DNA of 47,323 nt from Mycobacterium sp. (lineage in GTDB: Bacteria; Actinomycetota; Actinomycetes; Mycobacteriales; Mycobacteriaceae), in the NCBI GenBank assembly GCA_023264735.1, contig JAHFVD010000059.1, positions 1 through 47,323 on the forward strand, given 5' to 3'. Numbering within the stretch: position 1 is the first letter of the stretch; every line of letters starts with the position of its first letter. Both the position numbers and the translations under genes were made by a program. Below the pieces are notes generated by a model. That model ran no database searches and had not been told where the DNA came from. It was given only the letters and a program-made list of their open reading frames with translations. Shown in pieces: positions 39,801 through 46,314 of this stretch.

Positions 39801-40277
39801 GTGCACCGCAACGCCCGCGGCAGACAGCGTCTCGGCGTAGGCGGCGAGCTGCAGCAGCGCCTCCACCTTCACCGAGCGGGCGAGCTTGGTGTCGCGCAGC
39901 CGGTAGCGGTCGGCGTCGAGGATCAGGAAGTCCGCGAATCCGACGAAGCGGCCGTCGAACATCGCGGCTTGGTAGATGACGGGCGCGTGCTGCTTGACCG
40001 CGTCCAGGGTGGCGTCCGCGGCGGCGGTCAGTCCGGCGACGGTGTAGGTGGGCCTGCCGATGATCGCGACGTCGGTTCGCGAACGCAGCTCGTCGAGGTG
40101 GCGTTCCTCGTGCTGACCGCCGAGCTCGGCGGTGCGGGCCAGCAACTCGTCGTCGACCGACACCGAAGGGCCCCGGCCCAGCTTGGCATCGAAGGCGCGC
40201 AGCAGCGCGTACTCGCAGCGTGCGGCGGCGGCGAGGTCGGATGCGCTGTAGATAACGCGGTCGTCGGCGACGAACAC
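36888..40277 (-). CDS. RecB-like nuclease / RNase H-like / SF1 helicase fusion (Rv1251c type)
   Basis: Large protein of 1129 residues at the Rv1251c position. The N-terminal region resembles the TM0106 RecB-like nuclease (SASDLAAAARCEYALLRAF, later DFLILDADRYRLRDTKLAR, and a Cys cluster near RACMRCPECEAQ). The middle carries an RNase H-like exonuclease start (LFFDFEGDPLW, about residue 310). The C-terminal third is a DNA2/NAM7-type helicase: Walker A GPPGTGKTHTA (about 757-767), IEEAGQF (about 862) and a late GTVDKFQGRQAPVV. Probably a DNA or RNA processing or repair machine. GTG 40277 follows a TACAGT -10 box by 6 nt, so the mRNA is predicted leaderless. Confidence 0.9.
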   Translation of the reverse strand: MFVADDRVIYSASDLAAAARCEYALLRAFDAKLGRGPSVSVDDELLARTAELGGQHEERHLDELRSRTDVAIIGRPTYTVAGLTAAADATLDAVKQHAPVIYQAAMFDGRFVGFADFLILDADRYRLRDTKLARSVKVEALLQLAAYAETLSAAGVAVHDDVELVLGNGTTRAYHVDELLPVYRSRRTALQDLLDRHLACDVAVSWEDESVRACMRCPECEAQVRHHDDLLLVAGMRISQRARLIDAGITTVAELAAHDGPVPEMPARAVAALSGQARLQISPRVDGKPPFEVVDPQPLMLLPDHDKGDLFFDFEGDPLWTADGTDWGLEYMFGVLGAGGEFRPLWAHDRRQERKALKGFLDMVRKRRKRYPKMHIYHYAAYEKTALLRLAGRYGEGENEVDDLLRNGILVDLYPFVRKSIRVGTENYSLKSLEPLYMETEHRIGDVTTATDSITMYARYCELLAEGNADEAATVLKQIEEYNHYDCRSTRRLRDWLLHRAFEAGVPPLGMQPVQDSGQLDVDDDLARTLGGFAGDDITARSPEQRAVAMIAAARGYHRREDKPFWWGHFDRLNSPVDEWSDTPGVFLADHAVVDTEWHVPPRARKQQRRLLLTGAIAAGELNNDMYALYNPPTPAGLSDDPERRAYASVTVLGCDDPAAPTEVLVMEREPKSGGMFGEVPFALTPGPPFPTKALRESIEAAATEIAAGLPGLPSSAIIDILLRRPPRTGAPLPRTGESAADITAALLALDSSYVAVHGPPGTGKTHTAARVIAALVDEHRWRVGVVAQSHAVVENLFRDIINAGVDPDLVAKKPNGAGPWTDIEEKTYPAFIADNDGCVIGGTAWDFANQTRVPPGCLDLLVIEEAGQFCLANTIAVAQAATNLLLLGDPQQLPQVSQGTHPEPVDASALGWLVDGHHTLPEDLGYFLDRSYRMHPAVCAAVSRLSYGNRLHSVQERTAARHLAGVEPGVHVLAVEHDGNSTDSREEADAILAQITRMLGSAWTDEDGTRPLTAADVLIVTPYNAQVVLLRRLLDAAGLSEVQAGTVDKFQGRQAPVVFVSLVASSIAEVPRGISFLLNRNRLNVAVSRAKYAAVIVRSTMLIDYLPSTPAGLVELGAFLAMCGKPTA

Positions 40278-40283
40278 AGACCC

Positions 40284-40289
40284 ACTGTA
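40284..40289 (-). promoter_or_regulatory. -10 box TACAGT, leaderless promoter for the helicase gene
   Basis: TACAGT on the minus strand, 6 nt before GTG 40277, with no Shine-Dalgarno sequence. It would drive the helicase and the coupled FAD oxidase. Confidence 0.5.
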
Positions 40290-40307
40290 GGCGGGCGCCC
40301 CGACGCG

Positions 40308-40847
40308 TCAGCCGTTGCCGATCAGCTCGACGCCGTTGCCGTTCCAGCGGAACTTCACCACGCTCTGCATGCCCAGGCCGTTGGTGTAGGCCAGCGCGAC
40401 GGTGTCGCCGGTGCTCTGCGTGGTGTCGACACCGTTGAAGCCGTAGGTGTCGGGCACGCCGGTCGGGATGTACTTGCCGAGATGGAACATCACCGCGCGG
40501 GTGTTGGGGTTATCGGCGTTGGTGTTGGCCTTGATGATGATCGCGGACAGCTGCGCGCACTCGTTGTAGTTGCCGGCCACCGGCTCGGGGTTCCACGCCT
40601 GGCCGCTGCGCGGGTCGCGCGGAAGTTCGGAGACGGTCTGCGCGATCGTCGGTGCGGCCAGATTCACCGCACACGGGTCCGGCGGCGGCGGTGCGGGGGT
40701 CGACGGTGGCGGTGGCGGCGGGGGAGCCTCGGTGGTGGTCACCGCGCTCGACGTCGGCTGCGGAGTCTTGGCCACCGTCGAGTCACCAGAACTGCAGCCC
40801 GCGGCGAGCACGGCTGCCGCCGCTGCGACCCCAAGCCTTAGCCACAC
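40308..40847 (-). CDS. lprE: Lipoprotein LprE (LppP/LprE family)
   Basis: Exported lipoprotein of 179 residues at the Rv1252c position. The signal peptide MWLRLGVAAAAAVLAAGC carries lipobox AAGC with Cys18, followed by a Thr/Pro-rich spacer (PPPPPPPSTPAPPPPDP). The folded part follows the LppP/LprE pattern: PCAVNLAAPTIAQTVSELP, then NYNECAQLSAIIIKA, HLGKYIPTGVPDTYGF and a closing VVKFRWNGNGVELIG. GTG 40847 is chosen because TACCGT lies exactly 7 nt upstream; the frame is open to 40925 but would then overlap the deaD start. Function unknown; surface-exposed. Confidence 0.85.
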   Translation of the reverse strand: MWLRLGVAAAAAVLAAGCSSGDSTVAKTPQPTSSAVTTTEAPPPPPPPSTPAPPPPDPCAVNLAAPTIAQTVSELPRDPRSGQAWNPEPVAGNYNECAQLSAIIIKANTNADNPNTRAVMFHLGKYIPTGVPDTYGFNGVDTTQSTGDTVALAYTNGLGMQSVVKFRWNGNGVELIGNG

Positions 40848-40854
40848 ACGGGCG

Positions 40855-40860
40855 ACGGTA
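40855..40860 (-). promoter_or_regulatory. -10 box TACCGT, leaderless promoter for lprE
   Basis: TACCGT on the minus strand, 7 nt before GTG 40847, in the 71-bp divergent region shared with deaD. Confidence 0.45.
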
Positions 40861-40903
40861 CCGGCCTTTGCAGGCGGATCGGGGTTACGGCACGCTGCGG
40901 CAG

Positions 40904-40909
40904 TAGACT
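40904..40909 (+). promoter_or_regulatory. -10 box TAGACT upstream of deaD
   Basis: TAGACT lies 9 nt before ATG 40919, so the transcript would have at most a leader of 2-3 nt. No ribosome binding site is present. Confidence 0.45.
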
Positions 40910-40918
40910 GCAGATCCG

Positions 40919-42604
40919 ATGACATCCCCGGAAGATGTGCCCCAAACCTTCGCCGACCTGCAGATCCACCCCGCGGTGCTGCAGGCCGTCGCCGACGTCG
41001 GCTACGAAACGCCCTCGGCGATCCAGGCAGCCACCATTCCGGCGCTGCTGGCGGGCTCCGACGTCGTCGGCCTGGCCCAGACCGGCACCGGTAAGACCGC
41101 GGCGTTCGCGATCCCCATCCTGTCCAAGATCGACCCGACCAGTCGCGTCACTCAGGCGCTGGTACTGGCCCCGACACGTGAGCTGGCGTTGCAGGTCGCG
41201 GAGGCGTTCAGCCGCTACGGCGCCCACCGAAACATCAATGTGCTGCCGATCTACGGCGGGTCCTCCTACGTTCCGCAGTTGGCCGGTCTCAAGCGCGGTG
41301 CGCAGGTCGTCGTCGGGACGCCGGGGCGCGTCATCGACCACCTGGAGAAGGGCAGCCTGGACCTGTCGCACCTGGACTATCTGGTGCTCGACGAGGCCGA
41401 CGAGATGCTGCAGATGGGTTTCGCCGAGGACGTCGAGCGGATCCTGGCCGATACCCCGGAGTACAAGCAGGTCGCGCTGTTCTCGGCCACCATGCCGCCA
41501 GCGATCCGCAAGATCACGTCGAAGTACCTGCACGACGCCGTCGAGGTGGCGGTCAAGTCGAAGACCGCTACCGCCGAGAACATCACCCAGCGCTATATCC
41601 AGGTCGCGGGGCCGCGCAAGATGGATGCGCTGACCCGGCTGCTCGAGGTCGAACCGTTCGAGGCGATGATCGTGTTCGTCCGGACCAAGCAGGCCACCGA
41701 GGAGGTCGCCGAGAAGCTGCGCGCCCGCGGGTTCGCCGCCTCGGCGATCAACGGCGATATCCCACAGGCGCTTCGTGAGCGGACCATCGCCGCGCTCAAG
41801 AGCGGCGCGATCGACATCCTGGTGGCCACCGACGTCGCGGCGCGCGGGCTGGACGTCGAGCGGATCTCCCATGTGCTGAACTACGACATCCCGCACGATC
41901 CGGAGTCCTATGTGCACCGGATCGGGCGCACCGGCCGGGCCGGGCGATCCGGGACCGCACTGCTGTTCGTCTCTCCGCGGGAACGCCATCTGCTGAAGTC
42001 GATCGAGAAGGTCACCCGCCAGCCGGTCACCGAAGACCAGTTGCCCAGTGTCGAAGACGTCAACGCTCAGCGGGTCGCCAAGTTCCAGGATTCGATCACC
42101 GAGGCGCTCAACGCACCGGGCTTCGACATGTTCCGTCGCCTGATCGAGGACTACGAGAAAGACAACGACGTGCCGATGGCCGACATCGCCGCGGCGCTGG
42201 CGTTGCAGAGCCGCGACGGTGCGGAATTCCTGATGACCGAGCCGCCGCCGGAGAAGCGCCGGGAGCGTCCCGACCGCGATGACCGGGAACGCGCCCCGCG
42301 CAAGACCCGCGACGACCTGGCCACCTACCGCATCGCGGTGGGCAAGAGGCACAAGGTGGGTCCCGGCTCGATCGTCGGGGCACTGGCCAACGAAGGCGGC
42401 TTGCACCGCAGCGATTTCGGGCACATCACCATCAAGAGCGATTTCTCGTTGGTCGAGCTGCCCGCGACGCTGTCCAAGCAGACACTGAAAGCCCTTGAGA
42501 AGACCCGGATTTCCGGAATTCTGATCGACCTGAAGCCCGATCGTGGCAGCCCACGATACGACTCGCGTCCCTCCGGCGGGAAGCCCCGGCGCACGGGCCG
42601 ATGA
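40919..42604 (+). CDS. deaD: DEAD-box RNA helicase DeaD/CsdA
   Basis: ATP-dependent RNA helicase of 561 residues at the Rv1253 position. Q-motif TPSAIQAATIPALLAG, Walker A AQTGTGKT (53-60), DEAD as VLDEADEML (about 156-164), SAT as LFSATMPP, and HRIGRTGRAGRSG (about 333). The C-terminus has a charged RERPDRDDRERAPRK linker and a DbpA-type RNA-binding domain (about 470-545) with IVGALANEGGLHRSDFGHI. It acts on rRNA assembly and structured mRNAs, especially in cold (family knowledge). Its stop overlaps the acyltransferase start by 4 bases. Confidence 0.95.
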   Translation: MTSPEDVPQTFADLQIHPAVLQAVADVGYETPSAIQAATIPALLAGSDVVGLAQTGTGKTAAFAIPILSKIDPTSRVTQALVLAPTRELALQVAEAFSRYGAHRNINVLPIYGGSSYVPQLAGLKRGAQVVVGTPGRVIDHLEKGSLDLSHLDYLVLDEADEMLQMGFAEDVERILADTPEYKQVALFSATMPPAIRKITSKYLHDAVEVAVKSKTATAENITQRYIQVAGPRKMDALTRLLEVEPFEAMIVFVRTKQATEEVAEKLRARGFAASAINGDIPQALRERTIAALKSGAIDILVATDVAARGLDVERISHVLNYDIPHDPESYVHRIGRTGRAGRSGTALLFVSPRERHLLKSIEKVTRQPVTEDQLPSVEDVNAQRVAKFQDSITEALNAPGFDMFRRLIEDYEKDNDVPMADIAAALALQSRDGAEFLMTEPPPEKRRERPDRDDRERAPRKTRDDLATYRIAVGKRHKVGPGSIVGALANEGGLHRSDFGHITIKSDFSLVELPATLSKQTLKALEKTRISGILIDLKPDRGSPRYDSRPSGGKPRRTGR

Positions 42605-43737
42605 CCGCGTCCAGTCAGGTCGACCAAGGCGGACTGGAAGCAGTTTCGGGTGTCGACCGGGTCGCCTCGCTGACCGGTATCCGCGCGGTCGCGGCTCTGC
42701 TGGTGATCGGCACCCATGCGGCCTACACCACCGGCAAGTACACGCACGGCTTTGTGGGCCTGGTGTATTCGCGCTTGGAGATCGGCGTGCCGATCTTCTT
42801 TGTGCTGTCGGGCTATCTGCTGTTCGGGCCATGGGTGCGCGCTGCGGCCGGCGGGGGAACGGGTCCGTCGGTGCGCCGCTACGCATGGCACCGGGTGCGG
42901 CGCATCATGCCTGCCTATGTCGTCACCGTGCTGGCCGCCTACCTGATCTACCAGTTCCGCGACGGAGGGCCCAATCCCGGCCACACCTGGATCGGCCTGC
43001 TGCGCAACCTGACGCTGACCCAGGTCTACACCGACAACTACATGTTCAATGGCTATCTGCACCAAGGACTTACGCAGATGTGGAGCCTGACCGTCGAGGT
43101 GGCGTTCTATGTCGCGCTGCCGGTGCTGGCGTGGCTGCTTCTGGTCGTGGTCTGCCGGCGACGGTGGCGGCCCTGGTTGTTGCTGTGCAGTTTGGTGGTG
43201 CTGGCGCTCATCAGCCCGGCGTGGCTGGCGCTGGTCCACACCACCGACTTCCTGCCCAGCGGCGCCCGGCTGTGGCTGCCCGGCTATCTGGCCTGGTTCA
43301 TCGGCGGCATGCTGCTGACGGTGTTGCAGGCGATGGGAGTTCGGGTCTTCGGATTCATCGCGCTGCCGCTGGCGGTCGTCAGTTTCGTGATCGTGTCCAC
43401 CCCGATCGCCGGCGAGCCGACCACGTCACCGACGGGGCTCACCGAAGCGTTGGTCAAGACCGGGTTCTACGCCGCGATCGCGACGCTGATGGTGGCGCCG
43501 CTGGCCCTGGGCAACCGCGGCTGGTACGCGCGGGCGCTGGGCAGCCGACCGATGGTGTGGCTGGGCGAAATCTCCTACGAGATCTTCTTGGTGCACCTCG
43601 TGGTGATGGAGATCGCCATGGTCGAGGTGCTGCATTGGCCTGTCTACACCGGCTGGGCGCCTGTGCTTTTCGTCGTCACACTGGTGATGACGATCCCGGT
43701 GGCCTGGGTGCTGCACCGGTTCACCCGGGTGCGTTGA
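42601..43737 (+). CDS. Acyltransferase 3 family membrane protein (Rv1254 type)
   Basis: Integral membrane acyltransferase of 378 residues with about ten helices. The family hallmarks are visible: SLTGIRAVAALLVIGTHAAY (catalytic-type His), RLEIGVPIFFVLSGYLLF, then RRYAWHRVRRIMPAY with the conserved Arg cluster, and MWSLTVEVAFYVALP. The C-terminal GEISYEIFLVHLVVMEIAM is also typical. Likely O-acylates a cell-wall glycan or lipid. ATG 42601 overlaps the deaD stop, an odd pairing conserved from M. tuberculosis (Rv1253-Rv1254). The TGA stop lies within the left end of a hairpin repeat. Confidence 0.9.
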   Translation: MTASSQVDQGGLEAVSGVDRVASLTGIRAVAALLVIGTHAAYTTGKYTHGFVGLVYSRLEIGVPIFFVLSGYLLFGPWVRAAAGGGTGPSVRRYAWHRVRRIMPAYVVTVLAAYLIYQFRDGGPNPGHTWIGLLRNLTLTQVYTDNYMFNGYLHQGLTQMWSLTVEVAFYVALPVLAWLLLVVVCRRRWRPWLLLCSLVVLALISPAWLALVHTTDFLPSGARLWLPGYLAWFIGGMLLTVLQAMGVRVFGFIALPLAVVSFVIVSTPIAGEPTTSPTGLTEALVKTGFYAAIATLMVAPLALGNRGWYARALGSRPMVWLGEISYEIFLVHLVVMEIAMVEVLHWPVYTGWAPVLFVVTLVMTIPVAWVLHRFTRVR

Positions 43738-43789
43738 TACCGCACTGAGGGCGAGAATTCCGCCGCTGGAAGTTCGCTCTCACTGCGGT
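43734..43789 (+). repeat. Dispersed hairpin repeat, copy 2, spanning the stops of two convergent genes
   Basis: The left arm, 43739-43754, is ACCGCACTGAGGGCGA and the right arm, 43774-43789, TCGCTCTCACTGCGGT. In plus-strand RNA they pair with one mismatch and one G-U. The preceding TTGAT is shared with copy 1 (22131-22183). The acyltransferase TGA (43735-43737) lies at the left edge and the marR TGA (43780-43782, minus strand) lies inside the right arm. A second small hairpin, 43783-43799, with 7-bp arms and a 3-nt loop overlaps it. Likely a bidirectional terminator. Confidence 0.65.
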
Positions 43790-44265
43790 TTGACCGCAGA
43801 GTCAGTCTCGCTGGGCGCACTGGCCACATGGGCCACGGCCTTGGACAGGAGCGTGTGCAAGGCGGCTTGATCTCGCGGCGTGAGTCCGAGCATCCGCTTT
43901 TCGATCTGGGCGGCGACACGCTCGATCTCGTCGAGTCGGCGGCGGCCGGCCTTGGTGATCATGACAATGTGCCGACGTCGATCTTCCGGTGACCGCCGTC
44001 GTTCGATCAGACCCTCCTCTTCAAGGCCGTTGAGAAGCGCCACAACGCCGGTGGCGTCAATGCCCAGGGCCTGCGGAAGATCTGATTGTGCCTGCTCACC
44101 GAAGTCGCGAAGGAGCGTCAACGCGATGGCGTGACGGCTCTTCATGCCGTGGGGCAACAAGTTTCCGTCCGCTTCTGCCCGCAGCCGGCGCAGCAGGTAG
44201 TCCATCATCACGCCCACCAAGTTGTCGGTCGACGTCGACGCACCCGCGTTGCCGGAATCGCTCAC
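43780..44265 (-). CDS. MarR family transcriptional regulator
   Basis: Repressor-type protein of 161 residues. The winged helix is clear: SDLPQALGIDATGVVALLNG, then LEEEGLIERRRSPEDRRRHI as the wing, followed by dimerisation helices RRRLDEIERVAAQIEKRML. GTG 44265 is chosen: TAACCT (44273-44278) lies 7 nt upstream, so the transcript is leaderless. Longer starts up to 44328 look like intergenic DNA. It is divergent from the azoreductase gene, and two inverted 19-bp operator-like sites lie between them. The stop codon and last residues (KPQ) come from a hairpin repeat. Confidence 0.9.
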   Translation of the reverse strand: MSDSGNAGASTSTDNLVGVMMDYLLRRLRAEADGNLLPHGMKSRHAIALTLLRDFGEQAQSDLPQALGIDATGVVALLNGLEEEGLIERRRSPEDRRRHIVMITKAGRRRLDEIERVAAQIEKRMLGLTPRDQAALHTLLSKAVAHVASAPSETDSAVKPQ

Positions 44266-44272
44266 ACCAACC

Positions 44273-44278
44273 AGGTTA
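44273..44278 (-). promoter_or_regulatory. -10 box TAACCT, leaderless promoter for marR-type gene
   Basis: TAACCT on the minus strand, 7 nt before GTG 44265. It lies next to the first operator-like site (44304-44322), consistent with autoregulation. Confidence 0.45.
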
Positions 44279-44303
44279 CCGATGATCCTTGGCCCGAGAT
44301 CTA

Positions 44304-44381
44304 TTTGTATCCCGCAAATCATTCGCACGAGTGAGGAACATTTAGCTTGTTGCCATAGTTAGATGATTTGCACGATACAAA
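44304..44381. promoter_or_regulatory. Pair of inverted 19-bp operator sites between marR and azoR
   Basis: Site 1 (44304-44322) reads TTTGTATC-CC-GCAAATCAT. Site 2 (44363-44381) is its reverse complement except for the two central bases (GT instead of CC). Each site is itself partly palindromic (TTTG...CAAA). Seventeen of 19 positions match between the sites. They lie 40 bp apart in the 155-bp divergent region and almost certainly bind the MarR protein. Confidence 0.7.
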
Positions 44382-44420
44382 CGATCATCAGAATCTAACG
44401 AACGGGAAAGGTCACGTCAG

Positions 44421-45068
44421 ATGAGCCAACTGCTGCACATCGACTCCTCCATCCAAGGCGACGCGTCCGTCAGCCGCAGGCTGACCGCGCACGCCGCACA
44501 ACGCTGGGCCCGGACGCACCCCGGCGGCACTGTCACCTATCGGGACCTGGCCGTCAATCCGATCCCGCACTTTGATGCCGTGAGCGGGCTGGCCCGGAAC
44601 ATCCCGGCCGAGCAACGCACCCCCGCCCAGGTCGAATCGTTCGCTCTGTCGCAGCGGCTGGTCGAGGAGATCAAAGCCGCCGACACCGTGCTACTCGGTC
44701 TACCGCTGTACAACTACGGAGTCCCCAGCGTCGTCAAGTCGTGGGTCGACCACATCATCGCCGCCGGCCTGTCGTTCGATCCGACCACCCGCGCCGGCTT
44801 GCTCGGCGACACCGAATTCATCGTGCTGGAAAGCCAGGGCGGTGGCTACGGTCCGGGCACTCCGCACCAGGGTTGGGACCACGCCGGCAATTGGATCGTC
44901 CACGGCGTCTCACCCACCGGGCTGGTGCCGCGAATCATCAAGGCCGAGTTGACCATGGCCCCGGTCAATCCCGCGATGGCCGACCTGATTCCCCTTCACG
45001 AGAGGAGCCTCGCCGACGCGCTAACCGAGATCGACACACTCTGGGCCAGAGTCGTCACCGCCAACTGA
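44421..45068 (+). CDS. azoR: FMN-dependent NADH-azoreductase / NAD(P)H-quinone reductase (AzoR type)
   Basis: Flavodoxin-fold reductase of 215 residues. Family marks are LLHIDSSIQGDASVSRRLT (FMN phosphate loop), LLGLPLYNYGVPSVVKSWVD (the P-x-YN-x-G-x-PS motif) and LESQGGGYGPGTPHQGWD. Such enzymes reduce quinones and azo or nitro compounds with two electrons from NAD(P)H, protecting against electrophile stress. ATG 44421 follows the operator region. It is 28 nt upstream of an F420-reductase-like gene with a strong ribosome site, forming a two-gene unit presumably repressed by the divergent MarR protein. Confidence 0.9.
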   Translation: MSQLLHIDSSIQGDASVSRRLTAHAAQRWARTHPGGTVTYRDLAVNPIPHFDAVSGLARNIPAEQRTPAQVESFALSQRLVEEIKAADTVLLGLPLYNYGVPSVVKSWVDHIIAAGLSFDPTTRAGLLGDTEFIVLESQGGGYGPGTPHQGWDHAGNWIVHGVSPTGLVPRIIKAELTMAPVNPAMADLIPLHERSLADALTEIDTLWARVVTAN

Positions 45069-45096
45069 CCACCCATTCCACTCAAGGAGCACAACC

Positions 45097-45693
45097 ATGG
45101 AGATCGGTTTCATCGGCGCCGGCATGATCGGCAAAGCCGTCAGTACCCAATTGGCCAAGGTGGGTCACGACGTTCTCGTCAGCAACAGTCGCGGACCCGA
45201 AACACTCAGGGAGACATTCGAACCGCTCGGAATCAGCGTAGGCACCGCAGCTGACGCCGCCGCCCGGGACGTGGTGTTCGTCGCGGTGGCCTGGCGTGAC
45301 ATCCCGTCGGCGCTCGCCGGCGTGGACCTGTCCGGCAGGATCCTCGTCGACACCAACAACCCGATCATCATGCCCGGATTCACCCGCGCCGACACCGGGG
45401 GAAAGCCATCCAGCGAGGTGATTGCCGACCTCGCGCCTGGCGCGCGGGTCGTCAAGGCGTTCAATCACATGCTGTCCACCAGTTACGACGAAGGTCCGCT
45501 GGTCGACGGTGCGCCCAAGGTGCTGTTCCATTCCAGCGACCACGACGACGCCCACGCGGTGGCGAGTCGTCTCATCATCGATCTCGGGTACGTGCCGATC
45601 AACCTCGGCGCGCTGGTCACCGGTGGTGTCTTGCACGAGTCGCCCGGACCGTTGGCGGGCCGCGTCTTCGTCGAACCTGCGGCGCGGCAGTAG
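45097..45693 (+). CDS. NADP(H)/F420 oxidoreductase-like protein
   Basis: Rossmann-fold protein of 198 residues in the NADPH:F420 reductase-like family (PF03807 type). The N-terminus EIGFIGAGMIGKAVSTQLAK holds GxGxxG at 6-11, then VLVSNSRGPETL (NADP-type SNSR), VDTNNPI and VVKAFNHMLSTSY. The F420 reductase call is only at family level; many members work with other flavins or quinones. AAGGAG lies 8 nt before ATG 45097. It follows azoR, so it probably acts in the same redox-stress response. A terminator hairpin begins 8 nt after its stop codon. Confidence 0.85.
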   Translation: MEIGFIGAGMIGKAVSTQLAKVGHDVLVSNSRGPETLRETFEPLGISVGTAADAAARDVVFVAVAWRDIPSALAGVDLSGRILVDTNNPIIMPGFTRADTGGKPSSEVIADLAPGARVVKAFNHMLSTSYDEGPLVDGAPKVLFHSSDHDDAHAVASRLIIDLGYVPINLGALVTGGVLHESPGPLAGRVFVEPAARQ

Positions 45694-45699
45694 GTTCCG

Positions 45700-46314
45700 T
45701 TACCGACTCTGCTCTTGGCGGGTGATGCCGAGGGCAGAGTCGGTTTCGCTGGGGCACACCAGCGGAACGACGAACTCCTCGAGCATTGCGCGTTCGTCTT
45801 CGGCGTCGCGACCGGGGAAAATCAGCAGCGAGGTCAGCACCCGAACCAGCCAGCGGGCACGACGGTGGACGGTGTCCGGGTCGTCGGGCCGCAGTGAGAG
45901 CAGGAAGCCTGACGTCAGCGCCTGGATGACCTCGGACTGCTCGGCCATCTCCGCGCCGATGGGGGATTCGGTGGCCGCGAACCACGACGACAATGCCGGA
46001 CTCTCGCGCACCAATTGCATGGACGCGCCGAGCCCGGCCAGCAGTCGTTCGCGGGGATCGGGGATCCCGTTGACGAGCTCGGTCATCTGCTCGTGCAGCC
46101 GATACGCTTCCCGGTGTACATACGCGGTGTGCAGCACTTCGCGATTCTCGAAGTAGCGGTACAGCGTGGCCCTGGAACATCCTGCGGCACGGGCGATGTC
46201 GTTCATGCCCACCGAGGAGACGTCTTGGTTGGCGAACAACTCACCAGCGGCGTCGAGGATACGGTCAGCGGCCACCTCGGCGCGCCGCGAACTCAGCCAG
46301 TCCTTGCCGGTCAT
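45700..46314 (-). CDS. TetR family transcriptional regulator (Rv1255c type)
   Basis: Regulator of 204 residues at the Rv1255c position. The N-terminal helix-turn-helix is clear at about 36-58 (MNDIARAAGCSRATLYRYFE), preceded by RILDAAGELFANQDVSSVG. The C-terminal ligand domain contains LLAGLGASMQLVRESPALSS. ATG 46312-46314 begins directly after the cyp130 TAG with no gap, so the two are co-transcribed and the regulator probably controls the P450. The final 16 codons overlap a terminator hairpin of the convergent operon. The tail PSETDSA is shared with the MarR protein at 43780. Confidence 0.9.
   Translation of the reverse strand: MTGKDWLSSRRAEVAADRILDAAGELFANQDVSSVGMNDIARAAGCSRATLYRYFENREVLHTAYVHREAYRLHEQMTELVNGIPDPRERLLAGLGASMQLVRESPALSSWFAATESPIGAEMAEQSEVIQALTSGFLLSLRPDDPDTVHRRARWLVRVLTSLLIFPGRDAEDERAMLEEFVVPLVCPSETDSALGITRQEQSR
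45702..45744 (+). terminator. Terminator hairpin that also encodes the TetR C-terminus
   Basis: Arms of 18 nt at 45702-45719 and 45727-45744 enclose a 7-nt loop. In plus-strand RNA all 18 positions pair, two of them G-U; in minus-strand RNA those two become A-C mismatches. The stem is therefore built to end the azoR operon transcript. On the other strand the same bases code for the last residues of the TetR protein. Confidence 0.7.

Noticed and set aside
44266..44420. Possible small RNA or attachment site between marR and azoR
   Set aside because: The symmetry is fully explained by two inverted operator sites and the promoters; no tRNA or integrase is nearby.
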